DNA of 64,000 nt from UBA1351 sp964563505 (GTDB lineage: Bacteria > Bacillota > Clostridia > Lachnospirales > Vallitaleaceae), in assembly GCA_964563505.1 (NCBI GenBank), contig CAZLXW010000006.1:30401-94400 (forward strand), written 5' to 3'. The position numbers and the translations under genes were made by a program. Position 1 is the first letter of the stretch, and the number at the start of each line of letters is the position of its first letter. The notes under the pieces were generated by a model. That model made no database searches. It was not told where the DNA came from and saw only the letters and a list, made by a program, of their open reading frames with translations. Positions 43,639 to 51,932 of the stretch are shown in pieces.

Positions 43639-43672
43639 ATTCATAATGCACGTTTTACTGTGCATTATGAAT
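43639..43672 (-). terminator. intercistronic hairpin between the two PTS genes
   Basis: A 13-bp perfect stem (43639-43651 with 43660-43672), 8-base loop, in the 75-base gap. No good T-run follows in leftward RNA. It may stabilise or process mRNA, or attenuate expression, rather than terminate. Confidence 0.5.
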
Positions 43673-43684
43673 CATCTTTTGAAT

Positions 43685-45091
43685 CTATTTTTTCAATTCT
43701 TCAACTAACTTATCATATACATCTGTCATAATAAAATCTTCAAGTGAAATATGTCGTGCGTTGGGTACTACAGATCTCGCACGATCTGTTAATTGCTTAT
43801 GTGTAATGACAATATCAACGTCTTGTGGTAGCTCATCAATTGACGTATTAAGAACTTCAATATCTAAACCTGCTTTTTTAACTTTATTACGTAATTTACT
43901 TGCTCCCATTGCTGATGAACCCATACCTGCATCACATGCAACAATTATTTTCTTAACATTTTCAGTTTTAATTTCTTCTGTTTTAATTACTGAAGATTTT
44001 TTACCTTTGTATTTTACTGTTTCTTCTTTTGCTTTTGCAAAGGAATCATCGCTTAATTCTTTCTTTTTCTTAATAAGTGGAGCTGCAACTAAGAATGATA
44101 CGGTTGTTGAAATAACTACCCCAAGTAAAACTGGTAGTAATCCACCTCTTGGCGCCATTGCTGATAGTGCAAATATACTTCCTGGTGATGGTGTCGCAAC
44201 AAGACCTGCTCCGGTAACTACAAATGCAAACACCCCTGATGCTCCACCGGCTATAGCAGCCAATAATAAAGAAGGTTGCATTAAAATATATGGGAAATAT
44301 ATTTCATGGATTCCACCTAAGAAATGGATGATAATCGCACCCGGTGCAGATTGTTTTACCATACCTTTTGAAAATACCCAATATGCTAACAAAATACCAA
44401 GACCTGGTCCCGGATTTGTTTCAAGCAAGAAGAACACAGATTTTCCAAGTTCTGCTGCTTGATCAATTCCTAAAGGACTTAAAACTCCATGATTAATGGC
44501 ATTGTTTAAGAAAAGAATTTTTGCAGGCTCAATAAATACAGAAGCTACTGGCAATAATCCTGCGCTTACAATAGATTCAACCGCTGTACCTAAGAAGTTA
44601 CTTAATCCTTCAACAACCGGACCAATTCCTAAGTAAGCAAAGATGGTTAATGCTGCACCAATGATACCTGCTGAGAAGTTATTTACCAACATTTCAAATC
44701 CTGTTGGAACTTTACCTTCAACAGCTTGGTCAAATTTCTTGATACACCATCCGGCAAATGGTCCCATAATCATACCACCAATAAACATTGGTATACTTGT
44801 TCCGATTATGACACCCATTGTTGCTATTGCTCCAAGTACTCCACCTCGAATATCGGCTACCATTCTACCACCGGTAAAACCAATAAGAAGGGGTAATAAA
44901 TATGTAATCATCGGCCCAACTAAAGTCGATAAGTTTTCATTCGGTGTCCATCCTGTTGGAATAAAAAGCGCTGTTATAAGTCCCCATGCTATAAATGCCC
45001 CAATATTCGGCATAACCATACCGCTTAAAAAACGTCCAAACTTTTGAATCTTTTCTCTTGAACCAACGTTACCTTTAACTGCCTGATCCAT
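43685..45091 (-). CDS. mtlA: mannitol-family PTS EIICB
   Basis: A 468-residue PTS permease with EIIC (about 1-345) and EIIB (about 375-468), Cys in IVACDAGMGSSAMGASKLR near 386. No EIIA domain; the downstream EIICBA or a separate protein must provide it. Motifs such as GVLGAIATMGVIIGTSIPMF and NPGPGLGILLAY are nearly shared with the paralogue, so a tandem duplication is likely. First structural gene behind the MtlR-type activator; ribosome site GGAGGT. Confidence 0.92.
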   Translation of the reverse strand: MDQAVKGNVGSREKIQKFGRFLSGMVMPNIGAFIAWGLITALFIPTGWTPNENLSTLVGPMITYLLPLLIGFTGGRMVADIRGGVLGAIATMGVIIGTSIPMFIGGMIMGPFAGWCIKKFDQAVEGKVPTGFEMLVNNFSAGIIGAALTIFAYLGIGPVVEGLSNFLGTAVESIVSAGLLPVASVFIEPAKILFLNNAINHGVLSPLGIDQAAELGKSVFFLLETNPGPGLGILLAYWVFSKGMVKQSAPGAIIIHFLGGIHEIYFPYILMQPSLLLAAIAGGASGVFAFVVTGAGLVATPSPGSIFALSAMAPRGGLLPVLLGVVISTTVSFLVAAPLIKKKKELSDDSFAKAKEETVKYKGKKSSVIKTEEIKTENVKKIIVACDAGMGSSAMGASKLRNKVKKAGLDIEVLNTSIDELPQDVDIVITHKQLTDRARSVVPNARHISLEDFIMTDVYDKLVEELKK

Positions 45092-45145
45092 AACATACCT
45101 CCATTATCTAATATAGAATTAAGTTGTCCACTGATCAATGGTATG

Positions 45146-45212
45146 ATTATATTATGCACCTATATGCACAAAAAATAAAGCTTTAGACCCTCAAGTTTGT
45201 CCGTTATGACAA
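45146..45212 (-). promoter_or_regulatory. PTS operon promoter and MtlR-type site
   Basis: On the minus strand -10 TATAAT (45151-45146) pairs with a poor -35 TTTTTG (45174-45169) at 17 bases, typical of activator-dependent promoters. Upstream, TTGTC-N6-GACAA (45197-45212) is an inverted repeat of the MtlR-operator kind, about 23 bases behind the -35. More GACA-like half sites follow to 45245. Confidence 0.65.
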
Positions 45213-45256
45213 GTGACATAATTTGAGTCTAAAATATGACACAAAAAAAGAAGATC

Positions 45257-47338
45257 TTAGTCTCCTAAAACCTTCTTTTGATAGAATTTATCTAACAGTT
45301 GATATAAGCGCGTTTGAATCAATTCCCGGTTACCATGCTGTATAACATCTGATATCTCTGTTGAAATAATTCCATGGGTAATTTCCGAAAGCACTTCCAA
45401 AATTTTCTCATCATATTTGAGGGGTCCAACCATAACCACAACCGTTTGAATATTAATAAGTTTAATGGGTTCTTTTAGTCTTACAATATTAACACAAATC
45501 TTTTTTGTGATATCTGCTCGGCAATGTAGAAGTATCATTCCTTTTTTACTTAATATTGTTGCCCCTTTTTCTTCTCTTTCTCGAAAAGCCTTTTCTAATA
45601 TTTCAATTTCCTGACTATTCGAGGCAATTTGATGGCTAACATAGCGGATTAACTCCGGATAGGTATCAATTGCTATCGAATCATTGCATGCATAATGATT
45701 GACAAGATCTAAGATAATCGATGCATAGCGCTTAAGATTGGAATATTTTTCTCGAATATTTATAGCCCTATCCATAGGTTCTTTTGTAGGTTTTGGCTTT
45801 GTTTGACGTAGTGCACGACTAATTTTTTGAATATCTTCGTCTTGTAAGATGGATCCAACTACGACATAAGGTGTTTTTGCACCTTTGGGTTCAATGGTCG
45901 TTACTAATAAATCAACCGCATCTGCTTGCATTCGTTCATCTATATTATCAAAAACACTCACTACATCAATGATGACAATATTCGGAAAGTTTTTTTCCAA
46001 TTGGGAAATAAGTAAATGAGATGCCCCAATACCGTACATACATGCAACAATCACTTTATATTTTTTGATAATATCACGGTTTCCCTTTTGAATTGCTGCT
46101 CCAATATGTGTGGCTAAATATGCAATTTCATCTTCAGGAACTTTATTTTTTTCTTTTTCCTCAATAACGGCGACACTTTTTTTCACACTATCGTATAATT
46201 TAGGATACATAAGATGAATCTCTGAAAGCAATGGATTAATAATATCTAGATTCATTTTCATACGATATAAAGCCGGGCGTAAATGTTTTATTAGCCCAAA
46301 TAACAATTGATCATTATCCGACAAATAAATTCCCGTCTCTATTTCCACCGACTTTATAAATTCCTTCGCAAGTTGAATGACTTTAAAGTCATCAATCATA
46401 CTCATTTTAAATTCGGTACCTGTCTCTCGAAGCTTACTTCCTTTGATGTGCATGACCAAATACAAGCGTTCATCGATAGGCAACTTAGCAAAGGGATTAT
46501 TGGGTGACGCATTAATCCAGTCTTCTAATAAAAGTTTAACCGGATCTTTTTCGAGAGATTTTTTCAGTGTCGCATCTAAACCGTCTTCTTTCCAAAAACG
46601 CTCTCTTTTCAAGGTAATGCTAAATCGAATAAAAAGTGCAATATACGCATTATCCGCAAAATAGTAAGATAGTTCTTTTTCTAAACGGGTAATCAATTCC
46701 TTAATATAAACCAAGCTATCTAAATGTAACAAATCGAGAATTGAACGATTGATATATTTTTTAAAAATACTAATACTAAGCTGTTTCTGACGACTTTCAG
46801 TCATTAATTCAAATAAATCCACAACGTGAAAATGTTCATAGATTAAATTCACTATGGCTTTTCTCTTTGCCTTTTCATCCCCTTCAAGGGTAATACCTAA
46901 ACCGGGACGTTTTATAATTTGAAGATCATATTGTTGAAACCAAGCTTCAATTTGTTGCAAATCGTTGCTTATCGTTCCTTCTGTAACATCTAACATTGTT
47001 GTCAGCGAATAAATTTTTGTAACCTCAGACATTTTTAGCAATTCTGCGCGTAATATGGTTTGCCGTTCCTCTGGCGTATAGATCACATCACTTTTTTCAG
47101 AATACAACTTCTCTAACAGTGCTTCTTTTTCTATCATATTCGCATCAACTAACAATCCTCTCCCTTTCTTTTTTCGGAAAAGAACATCCTCTTGAAGGAA
47201 CCACTCTTCAACTGTATCTAATTCTCGCAATACAGTACGTGAACTGACCTTGATCGCATCTGCAATATTTTGAATCGTGATATAATCTTTGGCCTCAAGT
47301 ATTTGTGCAATAATCTCTTTCGTTCGTGATGTTATCAT
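45257..47338 (-). CDS. mtlR: PRD-containing transcriptional activator, MtlR type
   Basis: A 693-residue regulator. Two N-terminal HTHs (IQNIADAIKVSSRTVLRELD near 19; TTMLDVTEGTISNDLQQIEA near 110) precede two PRDs (about 180-285, 290-395; KHLRPALYR and THIGAAIQKG in PRD2). EIIB-like domain: Cys in VACMYGIGAS near 429. EIIA-like domain: His in MILLHCRADI near 604. PTS phosphorylation at these sites should set its activity. ATG at 47338 has GAGGTG; a longer start at 47374 is unsupported. Confidence 0.9.
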   Translation of the reverse strand: MITSRTKEIIAQILEAKDYITIQNIADAIKVSSRTVLRELDTVEEWFLQEDVLFRKKKGRGLLVDANMIEKEALLEKLYSEKSDVIYTPEERQTILRAELLKMSEVTKIYSLTTMLDVTEGTISNDLQQIEAWFQQYDLQIIKRPGLGITLEGDEKAKRKAIVNLIYEHFHVVDLFELMTESRQKQLSISIFKKYINRSILDLLHLDSLVYIKELITRLEKELSYYFADNAYIALFIRFSITLKRERFWKEDGLDATLKKSLEKDPVKLLLEDWINASPNNPFAKLPIDERLYLVMHIKGSKLRETGTEFKMSMIDDFKVIQLAKEFIKSVEIETGIYLSDNDQLLFGLIKHLRPALYRMKMNLDIINPLLSEIHLMYPKLYDSVKKSVAVIEEKEKNKVPEDEIAYLATHIGAAIQKGNRDIIKKYKVIVACMYGIGASHLLISQLEKNFPNIVIIDVVSVFDNIDERMQADAVDLLVTTIEPKGAKTPYVVVGSILQDEDIQKISRALRQTKPKPTKEPMDRAINIREKYSNLKRYASIILDLVNHYACNDSIAIDTYPELIRYVSHQIASNSQEIEILEKAFREREEKGATILSKKGMILLHCRADITKKICVNIVRLKEPIKLINIQTVVVMVGPLKYDEKILEVLSEITHGIISTEISDVIQHGNRELIQTRLYQLLDKFYQKKVLGD

Positions 47339-47426
47339 GCTTTTCACCTCATGCTTTATATTTACCCAAATCACCTAATTTTTATTATATCACTTTTTTA
47401 TACTTTCTGAAAAAAATTTAAAAAGA

Positions 47427-47454
47427 AAAAAGGCACTTACAAGAAGCAACCTTT
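47427..47454 (-). terminator. terminator of the hemolysin III-type gene
   Basis: AAAGG (47429-47433) pairs with CCTTT (47450-47454) with an inner CTT/AAG stem. Leftward RNA gives CCTTTTTTCTTTTT. The stem overlaps the stop codon. Confidence 0.6.
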
Positions 47455-48106
47455 AAATCAATGTTAATACCATAAAGAAATGACATAAACTTCCGCCCAT
47501 TACAAACAAATGAAATACCTCATGGAATCCAAACCATTTCCCTTTTAGCCTCGGCCACTTCGTTCCATAAATTAATCCACCTAATGTATAGATGATTCCA
47601 CCGGCAATAAGAAGTATAAATCCGGCTCGTGTCATGGTATTAAACAATGGATATATGACAAAAATTGCAATCCATCCCATTAAAATATATTGTAATGTTG
47701 ATAACCACCTTGGTGCATTAATCCAAAATAATTTTAAGAAAACGCCTAATATTGCTGCCATCCACACAACAACTAAAACTGTTAATCCTGTTTGCCCTCC
47801 ATTCGCCGCTTGGAGAGGAATAAGACAAACGGGTGTATATGTTCCTGCAATCAAGACAAAGATCATCATATGATCAATACGCTTCATAATTCGGCTCATC
47901 TTTTTTGGTTGTTCCATAATGTGATAGGTTGTACTTGCAGAATACAAGAGAACTAAACTTAAACCAAAAATACCGAAGCCAATCACATGTAATGAACTTC
48001 CTAGATAATATGCTTTTATTACTAAATACGTGACTGCAACTAAGGAAAGCAGTGCCCCTAAAAAATGGGTCAATGCACTAATGGGATCTTGAATTTTAAT
48101 CGTCAT
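47453..48106 (-). CDS. hemolysin III/TrhA family (PAQR) membrane protein
   Basis: A 217-residue seven-span protein. PAQR motifs are DPISALTHFLGALLSLVA near 7, SASTTYHIMEQPKKMSRIMK with RIDHMMIFVLIAGTYTPV, and the C-terminal GFHEVFHLFVMGGSLCHF. The conserved Ser, Asp and three His suggest a zinc hydrolase-like site. Bacterial TrhA proteins affect membrane lipid state; haemolysis is doubtful. Monocistronic, ending in a weak terminator. Confidence 0.9.
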   Translation of the reverse strand: MTIKIQDPISALTHFLGALLSLVAVTYLVIKAYYLGSSLHVIGFGIFGLSLVLLYSASTTYHIMEQPKKMSRIMKRIDHMMIFVLIAGTYTPVCLIPLQAANGGQTGLTVLVVVWMAAILGVFLKLFWINAPRWLSTLQYILMGWIAIFVIYPLFNTMTRAGFILLIAGGIIYTLGGLIYGTKWPRLKGKWFGFHEVFHLFVMGGSLCHFFMVLTLI

Positions 48107-48207
48107 ATTAACACCTCTACCTCTACTTGTTATATATATTTGTTAACGTAGTTCACAATACTACTTCTTGTAATATGATAGCACACATCTTATGAAAAAA
48201 CAATAAA

Positions 48208-48232
48208 AAAAAGTTGTCATCGACAACTTTTT
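48208..48232 (-). terminator. terminator of a small minus-strand unit
   Basis: AAAAAGTTGTC-ATC-GACAACTTTTT (48208-48232), an 11-bp perfect stem; leftward RNA continues with nine T residues. It ends the transcript of the small membrane protein ORF at 48231-48353. Confidence 0.88.
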
Positions 48233-48353
48233 ACATCATGTATGGGGCGATTGTTCCAATAACTAAGGCCATAATTATAACCGCTGAAACAACGACTGCC
48301 GTTCTCTTTATTAACTTTCTATTTGTAAAAAACACATAATCACTCCATTTCAT
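48231..48353 (-). CDS. small single-span membrane protein, unannotated class
   Basis: A 40-codon frame, MKWSDYVFFTNRKLIKRTAV start then a hydrophobic span VVSAVIIMALVIGTIAPYMM to the end: basic-in, one membrane helix. An alternative GTG start at 48335 (34 residues) has GGAG 7 bases upstream and may be the true one. It has its own promoter (48404-48432) and a strong terminator at its stop. I do not recognise the family; short regulators of membrane complexes look like this. Confidence 0.55.
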   Translation of the reverse strand: MKWSDYVFFTNRKLIKRTAVVVSAVIIMALVIGTIAPYMM

Positions 48354-48403
48354 TACAAAGTATGCTCGGTGGGCAAATTTAGTTGTTCTAAATCTATATA
48401 CAT

Positions 48404-48432
48404 AGTATAATATACTCTACATATATTATCAA
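48404..48432 (-). promoter_or_regulatory. promoter of the small membrane protein unit
   Basis: On the minus strand TTGATA (48432-48427), a 17-base spacer and TATACT (48409-48404). The predicted transcript is about 190 bases to the terminator at 48208. Confidence 0.6.
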
Positions 48433-48462
48433 GCTTGATCTGCATCTTAAGGAGGTAAATAA

Positions 48463-49083
48463 ATGGCTTTTCCATCCATTTTTATTATATTCGTAATATT
48501 CGTTATTCTATTTCAATATCATTTGAGAAAAAATATGCGTCAGGAAAACATCAATCGGGAACAATTTTGGAACAATGAGGAGAAATCCCTATCCACTCGG
48601 CGAAAAGAGTTTCATGAAGACGATTATATCAAACCAAATTTATCAAAGCTATCTTTTCCAACAGTTCCTTCACTAAATCCGGGACAAACATTGCATTACC
48701 AGCAAGTCAAAAATAGTCTCCATGAATTATCTTCAATGGATTTAATGAATTTTTCAAACTTAACCAATACGGAACTTCGGATTCGTTTCGGAACGGCTAA
48801 TCAAACTGTTATCACTCAAAACGAAGCTAATTATAACAGCTTCTTAAAGTCTTTAGCTAACTATGGGCACTTAATGGTCGAATTTGAAGAAATTAATGAA
48901 GCCATTATCGCTTTTGAAGAATGCATTCGCCTTGGAAGTGATTATAGCGATCACTTCATAACCTTAGCCCAATTATATCTGCAAAAAAAACAAAGATATA
49001 AACTGACTGATTTAATCGATAAAGCCGAATCTTTAGAATCCTTAAATCGACCTATTATCCTCAAGAAGCTAGCATCCTTTTAA
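48463..49083 (+). CDS. membrane-anchored hypothetical protein with TPR-like C-terminus
   Basis: A 206-residue protein. One N-terminal span (about 2-20) precedes a charged linker and a helical C-terminus (about 115-205); VEFEEINEAIIAFEECIRLG then DYSDHFITLAQLYLQKKQRY reads like one or two tetratricopeptide repeats. No family recognised. The ATG has AAGGAGG. The last 15 bases overlap the convergent exonuclease gene. Confidence 0.75.
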   Translation: MAFPSIFIIFVIFVILFQYHLRKNMRQENINREQFWNNEEKSLSTRRKEFHEDDYIKPNLSKLSFPTVPSLNPGQTLHYQQVKNSLHELSSMDLMNFSNLTNTELRIRFGTANQTVITQNEANYNSFLKSLANYGHLMVEFEEINEAIIAFEECIRLGSDYSDHFITLAQLYLQKKQRYKLTDLIDKAESLESLNRPIILKKLASF

Positions 49084-49782
49084 AAAACGTATACGGTCTA
49101 TATACCGGCTGGCTTCACTTTTTGTCAAATGATTGACTTCAATGTCTTCAAATAATTTATATTTTTTTATCAATGCTTTTAAATACTCTTTTTGTCGCGG
49201 GGTAATCGGCGAACTCTTTTTCGGTCGCCAGTGCAAGGGTTTTTCTGAAAAAAGCAAACTATTATTTTCCTGAAAGCTCCTTTTAAGAATTTCATACAAT
49301 TCATATGTAGCCAGCGCATCGTAATACGCACGATGTGCTTTTTCACGCCGAATGTCAAAATATTTAATAAGATTTGTTAAACTTCGACTTTGAATTGTCG
49401 GCAAGCACGTTCTAGCTATAGCTAGAGTGTCAATACCATTACGCTCAAAGGTAAAACCAGATTGTTGGCAATGATATTTCAAGAAAGAATAGTCAAACAA
49501 AACATTGTGTCCGACAATCGGAAAATCTTCTAAAAAATCAATGAATTTTTCAATAATTTGATCAAATGTTGGCGCATTGGCAACCATACCATTGTCAATC
49601 CCCGTAATCCTAGTTATTTGCTCAGAGATTTGAACTTGTGGATTGATCAGCTGGCTATACTTATCAACAACTTGATCCTCTACAATTTTAACTGCACCGA
49701 TTTCTGTAATAAAGTGACTGGTTGGTTCTATTCCTGTCGTTTCAATATCTACGACGACATATTTTGGGGGTCCGACGGTCAT
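49069..49782 (-). CDS. DnaQ-like 3'-5' exonuclease
   Basis: A 237-residue DEDD exonuclease. Exo I has D12 and E14 in VVDIETTGIEPTSH. Exo II lies in PIVGHNVLFDYSFLKYHC and Exo III in KAHRAYYDALATYELY (HxxxxxD type). The extra C-terminal 60 residues (ITPRQKEYLKALIKKYKLF and a small basic helix) are like tails on some PolC-type exonucleases in clostridia. Probable role in DNA or RNA end trimming; a polymerase epsilon-like proofreading role is not shown. Confidence 0.88.
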   Translation of the reverse strand: MTVGPPKYVVVDIETTGIEPTSHFITEIGAVKIVEDQVVDKYSQLINPQVQISEQITRITGIDNGMVANAPTFDQIIEKFIDFLEDFPIVGHNVLFDYSFLKYHCQQSGFTFERNGIDTLAIARTCLPTIQSRSLTNLIKYFDIRREKAHRAYYDALATYELYEILKRSFQENNSLLFSEKPLHWRPKKSSPITPRQKEYLKALIKKYKLFEDIEVNHLTKSEASRYIDRIRFLKGC

Positions 49783-49806
49783 AATATCTCCTAATTTTAG
49801 TATCCT

Positions 49807-50475
49807 TTATAAATTAAAAAGTTCCAATACACTCTTCTCCTGATTTTCAATATGTTGCAGAGCTATTACCGAAGCATCAAGGCCACGGCGTTCTTTCATT
49901 GCATTGACGATTTCATCGTGTTCTTGAACAAGCTGATTATAATCATCCATTTTGTAAATGTATTCTACACGAAAACGATAAATTTGCTCTCGTAAATTAT
50001 TAATGATTTGAATAAGCTTTTCATTATCCGATGAGTGAAAAATAATATCATGAAATTCAACGTCTTTATTAATAATTGTCTCCACATCTTTTTGAGCTGC
50101 TGCTATTCGAAATTCTTCATTGACTTCAACCAGCTCATTCAATTCTGCATCAGACATTTTTTTGCACGCCAATCGAACAGCTAAGGCTTCTAAGGTTGCT
50201 CGAACTTCAAGAACATCAATAATGTCCTTGTTCGTAACTTTAGCAACTTCTGCCCCTTTTCGAGGGACCATAATAACGAGACCTTCAAGTTCCAGCTTAC
50301 GTATAGCTTCTCTTATCGGTGTTCTACTGACACCCATTCGCTCTGCAAGTTGTTTTTCCATCAATCGTTCTCCGGGAGTGAAATCCCCTTTTAAAATCGC
50401 TTCTCTAAGCGTATTGAAAACAATATCTCTTAATGGCAAGTATTCGTTTAAATTTACTTTCAATTTTTGTTCCAT
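49807..50475 (-). CDS. GntR-family regulator, FadR/FCD subfamily
   Basis: A 222-residue regulator. The winged helix (about 12-75) has LMEKQLAERMGVSRTPIREA and RKLELEGLVIMVPRKGAEVA. The FCD all-helical domain (about 85-210) has the metal-binding His/Asp set around VEFHDIIFHSSDNEKL. It starts 2 bases behind ispE, so it is in the veg-ispE run. The ligand is probably a small organic acid; target unknown. Confidence 0.9.
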   Translation of the reverse strand: MEQKLKVNLNEYLPLRDIVFNTLREAILKGDFTPGERLMEKQLAERMGVSRTPIREAIRKLELEGLVIMVPRKGAEVAKVTNKDIIDVLEVRATLEALAVRLACKKMSDAELNELVEVNEEFRIAAAQKDVETIINKDVEFHDIIFHSSDNEKLIQIINNLREQIYRFRVEYIYKMDDYNQLVQEHDEIVNAMKERRGLDASVIALQHIENQEKSVLELFNL

Positions 50476-50477
50476 GA

Positions 50478-51353
50478 CTAATCCCTCTTTCGATTATATA
50501 TTGTTGTTAGATAGACAAACTGCAATTTATGTTCTTTACGAAGCTTTTTCTTTGCCTGTTCCGCTTCATTTTTATCTGTAAACAAGCCATATACCGTTGG
50601 TCCGCTTCCACTCATTAATGAACCTTCTGCTCCGAATCCTAGCATTTTAGCTTTGATTTGTTCAATTTCCGGATACATCTCAATCGTTACAGACTCTAAT
50701 ACATTGCCTAGATTTTGGCAAATCCCTTTTATGTCTTGTGCTTTGATGTAATCTAGAAGCGCTTCTGTATCCGGATGTTCACTATGGGATATCTGATCGT
50801 ACCGTTGATATACCGCCGGTGTGGAAACACTAAAGCGAGGTTTTGCAATAAGTACATATGTTTTGGGAAAAGGGTCTAATATCTCTAACTCCTCACCTAA
50901 GCCAGATGCTAATGCTGTTCCCTGTATGATACAATAGGGGATATCTGCCCCAAATTGCTCACCAATCTTTAACATCTCATCCAATGATAATTTTAATTGG
51001 AAAAGCTTGTTCATTCCGATAATCGTTTGGGCTGCATCCGAACTACCACCTGCCATACCTGCAGCCACAGGAATCATCTTATAAAGATCGACATAAACAC
51101 CATCCTCAATTTGATAAGTCACCTTAAAGTAATGGATAATTTTATATACTAAATTTCGCTCATCTGTTGGCAAATAGTGTAGATTCGTATGAATTGTAAT
51201 CCGGTCTTCTTTTTGCTTTCGTAACATCAACTTATCATACAAGTTAATCGTTTGCATTATCATCAAGACATCATGATATCCATTATCTCTTCGCCCGATG
51301 ACATCTAGGGAAATATTAATCTTTGCTCTAGCTTTCAACCTTATTTCTTTCAT
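50478..51353 (-). CDS. ispE: 4-diphosphocytidyl-2-C-methyl-D-erythritol kinase
   Basis: A 291-residue GHMP kinase of the MEP isoprenoid pathway. Start motif RLKARAKINISLDVIGRRDN, glycine-rich ATP loop IPVAAGMAGGSSDAAQTI near 93-107, and C-terminal GSLMSGSGPTVYGLFTD. ATG at 51353 has GGAG; a start at 51365 is less supported. Full length. The cell therefore uses the MEP route. veg lies upstream as in Bacillus. Confidence 0.95.
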   Translation of the reverse strand: MKEIRLKARAKINISLDVIGRRDNGYHDVLMIMQTINLYDKLMLRKQKEDRITIHTNLHYLPTDERNLVYKIIHYFKVTYQIEDGVYVDLYKMIPVAAGMAGGSSDAAQTIIGMNKLFQLKLSLDEMLKIGEQFGADIPYCIIQGTALASGLGEELEILDPFPKTYVLIAKPRFSVSTPAVYQRYDQISHSEHPDTEALLDYIKAQDIKGICQNLGNVLESVTIEMYPEIEQIKAKMLGFGAEGSLMSGSGPTVYGLFTDKNEAEQAKKKLRKEHKLQFVYLTTIYNRKRD

Positions 51354-51416
51354 TATCGTCTCCAATGTATTTTGTATACTTTATATTATATACAAAAAAG
51401 AAACACTACGCAATAA

Positions 51417-51441
51417 AAAAAGCGTCCTATTGGCGCTTTTT
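51417..51441 (-). terminator. terminator between veg and ispE
   Basis: AAAAAGCG (51417-51424) pairs with CGCTTTTT (51434-51441), 9-base loop; leftward RNA continues in seven T residues, just past the veg stop. Confidence 0.85.
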
Positions 51442-51460
51442 CACAAATCTTATAAACTTT

Positions 51461-51718
51461 TTATGATAATATCTCTTTACACAAGGACAATTCAACTGTG
51501 TGTGTCAAAACATCTGTATAACTATAGGATACGACACGTTCCGAACGATGCACTGTATCATATACTTTAACAACAAAAATACTTGGATATGTGTTTTCAA
51601 TAATTCCTTCTTTAACCACAATTTTCTTTCTACCCTTATTCGCTCGAATCTTAACTCGACTTCCTACGTGATTATTGATTTCTTGTTTGACTTGAAAAAT
51701 ATCATCTCTTCCTATCAT
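51461..51718 (-). CDS. veg: Veg family protein
   Basis: An 85-residue Veg protein. The SH3-like fold shows VKQEINNHVGSRVKIRANKG, RKKIVVKEGIIENTYPSIFV and RVVSYSYTDVLT. Veg affects biofilm formation and spore outgrowth in Bacillus. ATG at 51718 has AGGTG; a longer start at 51778 runs into the promoter. Strong own promoter and terminator, suggesting high expression as in Bacillus. Confidence 0.93.
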   Translation of the reverse strand: MIGRDDIFQVKQEINNHVGSRVKIRANKGRKKIVVKEGIIENTYPSIFVVKVYDTVHRSERVVSYSYTDVLTHTVELSLCKEILS

Positions 51719-51766
51719 ATCACACCTCACCTTTGTTAAGCATTTGTTTTTATCTACATTGTATAC

Positions 51767-51795
51767 ATTGTACCACAAAACTCAACTTAAGTCAA
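51767..51795 (-). promoter_or_regulatory. veg promoter
   Basis: On the minus strand TTGACT (51795-51790), 17 bases, TACAAT (51772-51767): near-consensus, about 50 bases ahead of the veg ATG. Confidence 0.75.
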
Positions 51796-51862
51796 TTTAA
51801 CTGATTATGATAACAAATTCATTACTATATGTCAACCGTTTTTCAAAGTTTTTTCAAAAGAA

Positions 51863-51885
51863 AAACCCCTATTTTCTAGGGGTTT
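51863..51885 (-). terminator. terminator of the nine-gene run
   Basis: AAACCCCTA (51863-51871) pairs with TAGGGGTTT (51877-51885), 5-base loop. Leftward RNA continues TTCTTTTG. Located 48 bases past the phosphoglucomutase stop. Confidence 0.85.
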
Positions 51886-51932
51886 CAAAATTCTATAGAA
51901 TTCTATTATATATTATTAATGGGTCTAATTAA

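Noticed and set aside
41720..45091. The two mannitol PTS genes as one broken gene
   Set aside because: Each has a full EIIC and EIIB, its own start with ribosome site and intact catalytic Cys; they are paralogues, not fragments.
51886..51910. TTCTATAGAATTCTA palindromic run behind the phosphoglucomutase gene
   Set aside because: Short AT palindrome just after a good terminator; no evidence for a function.
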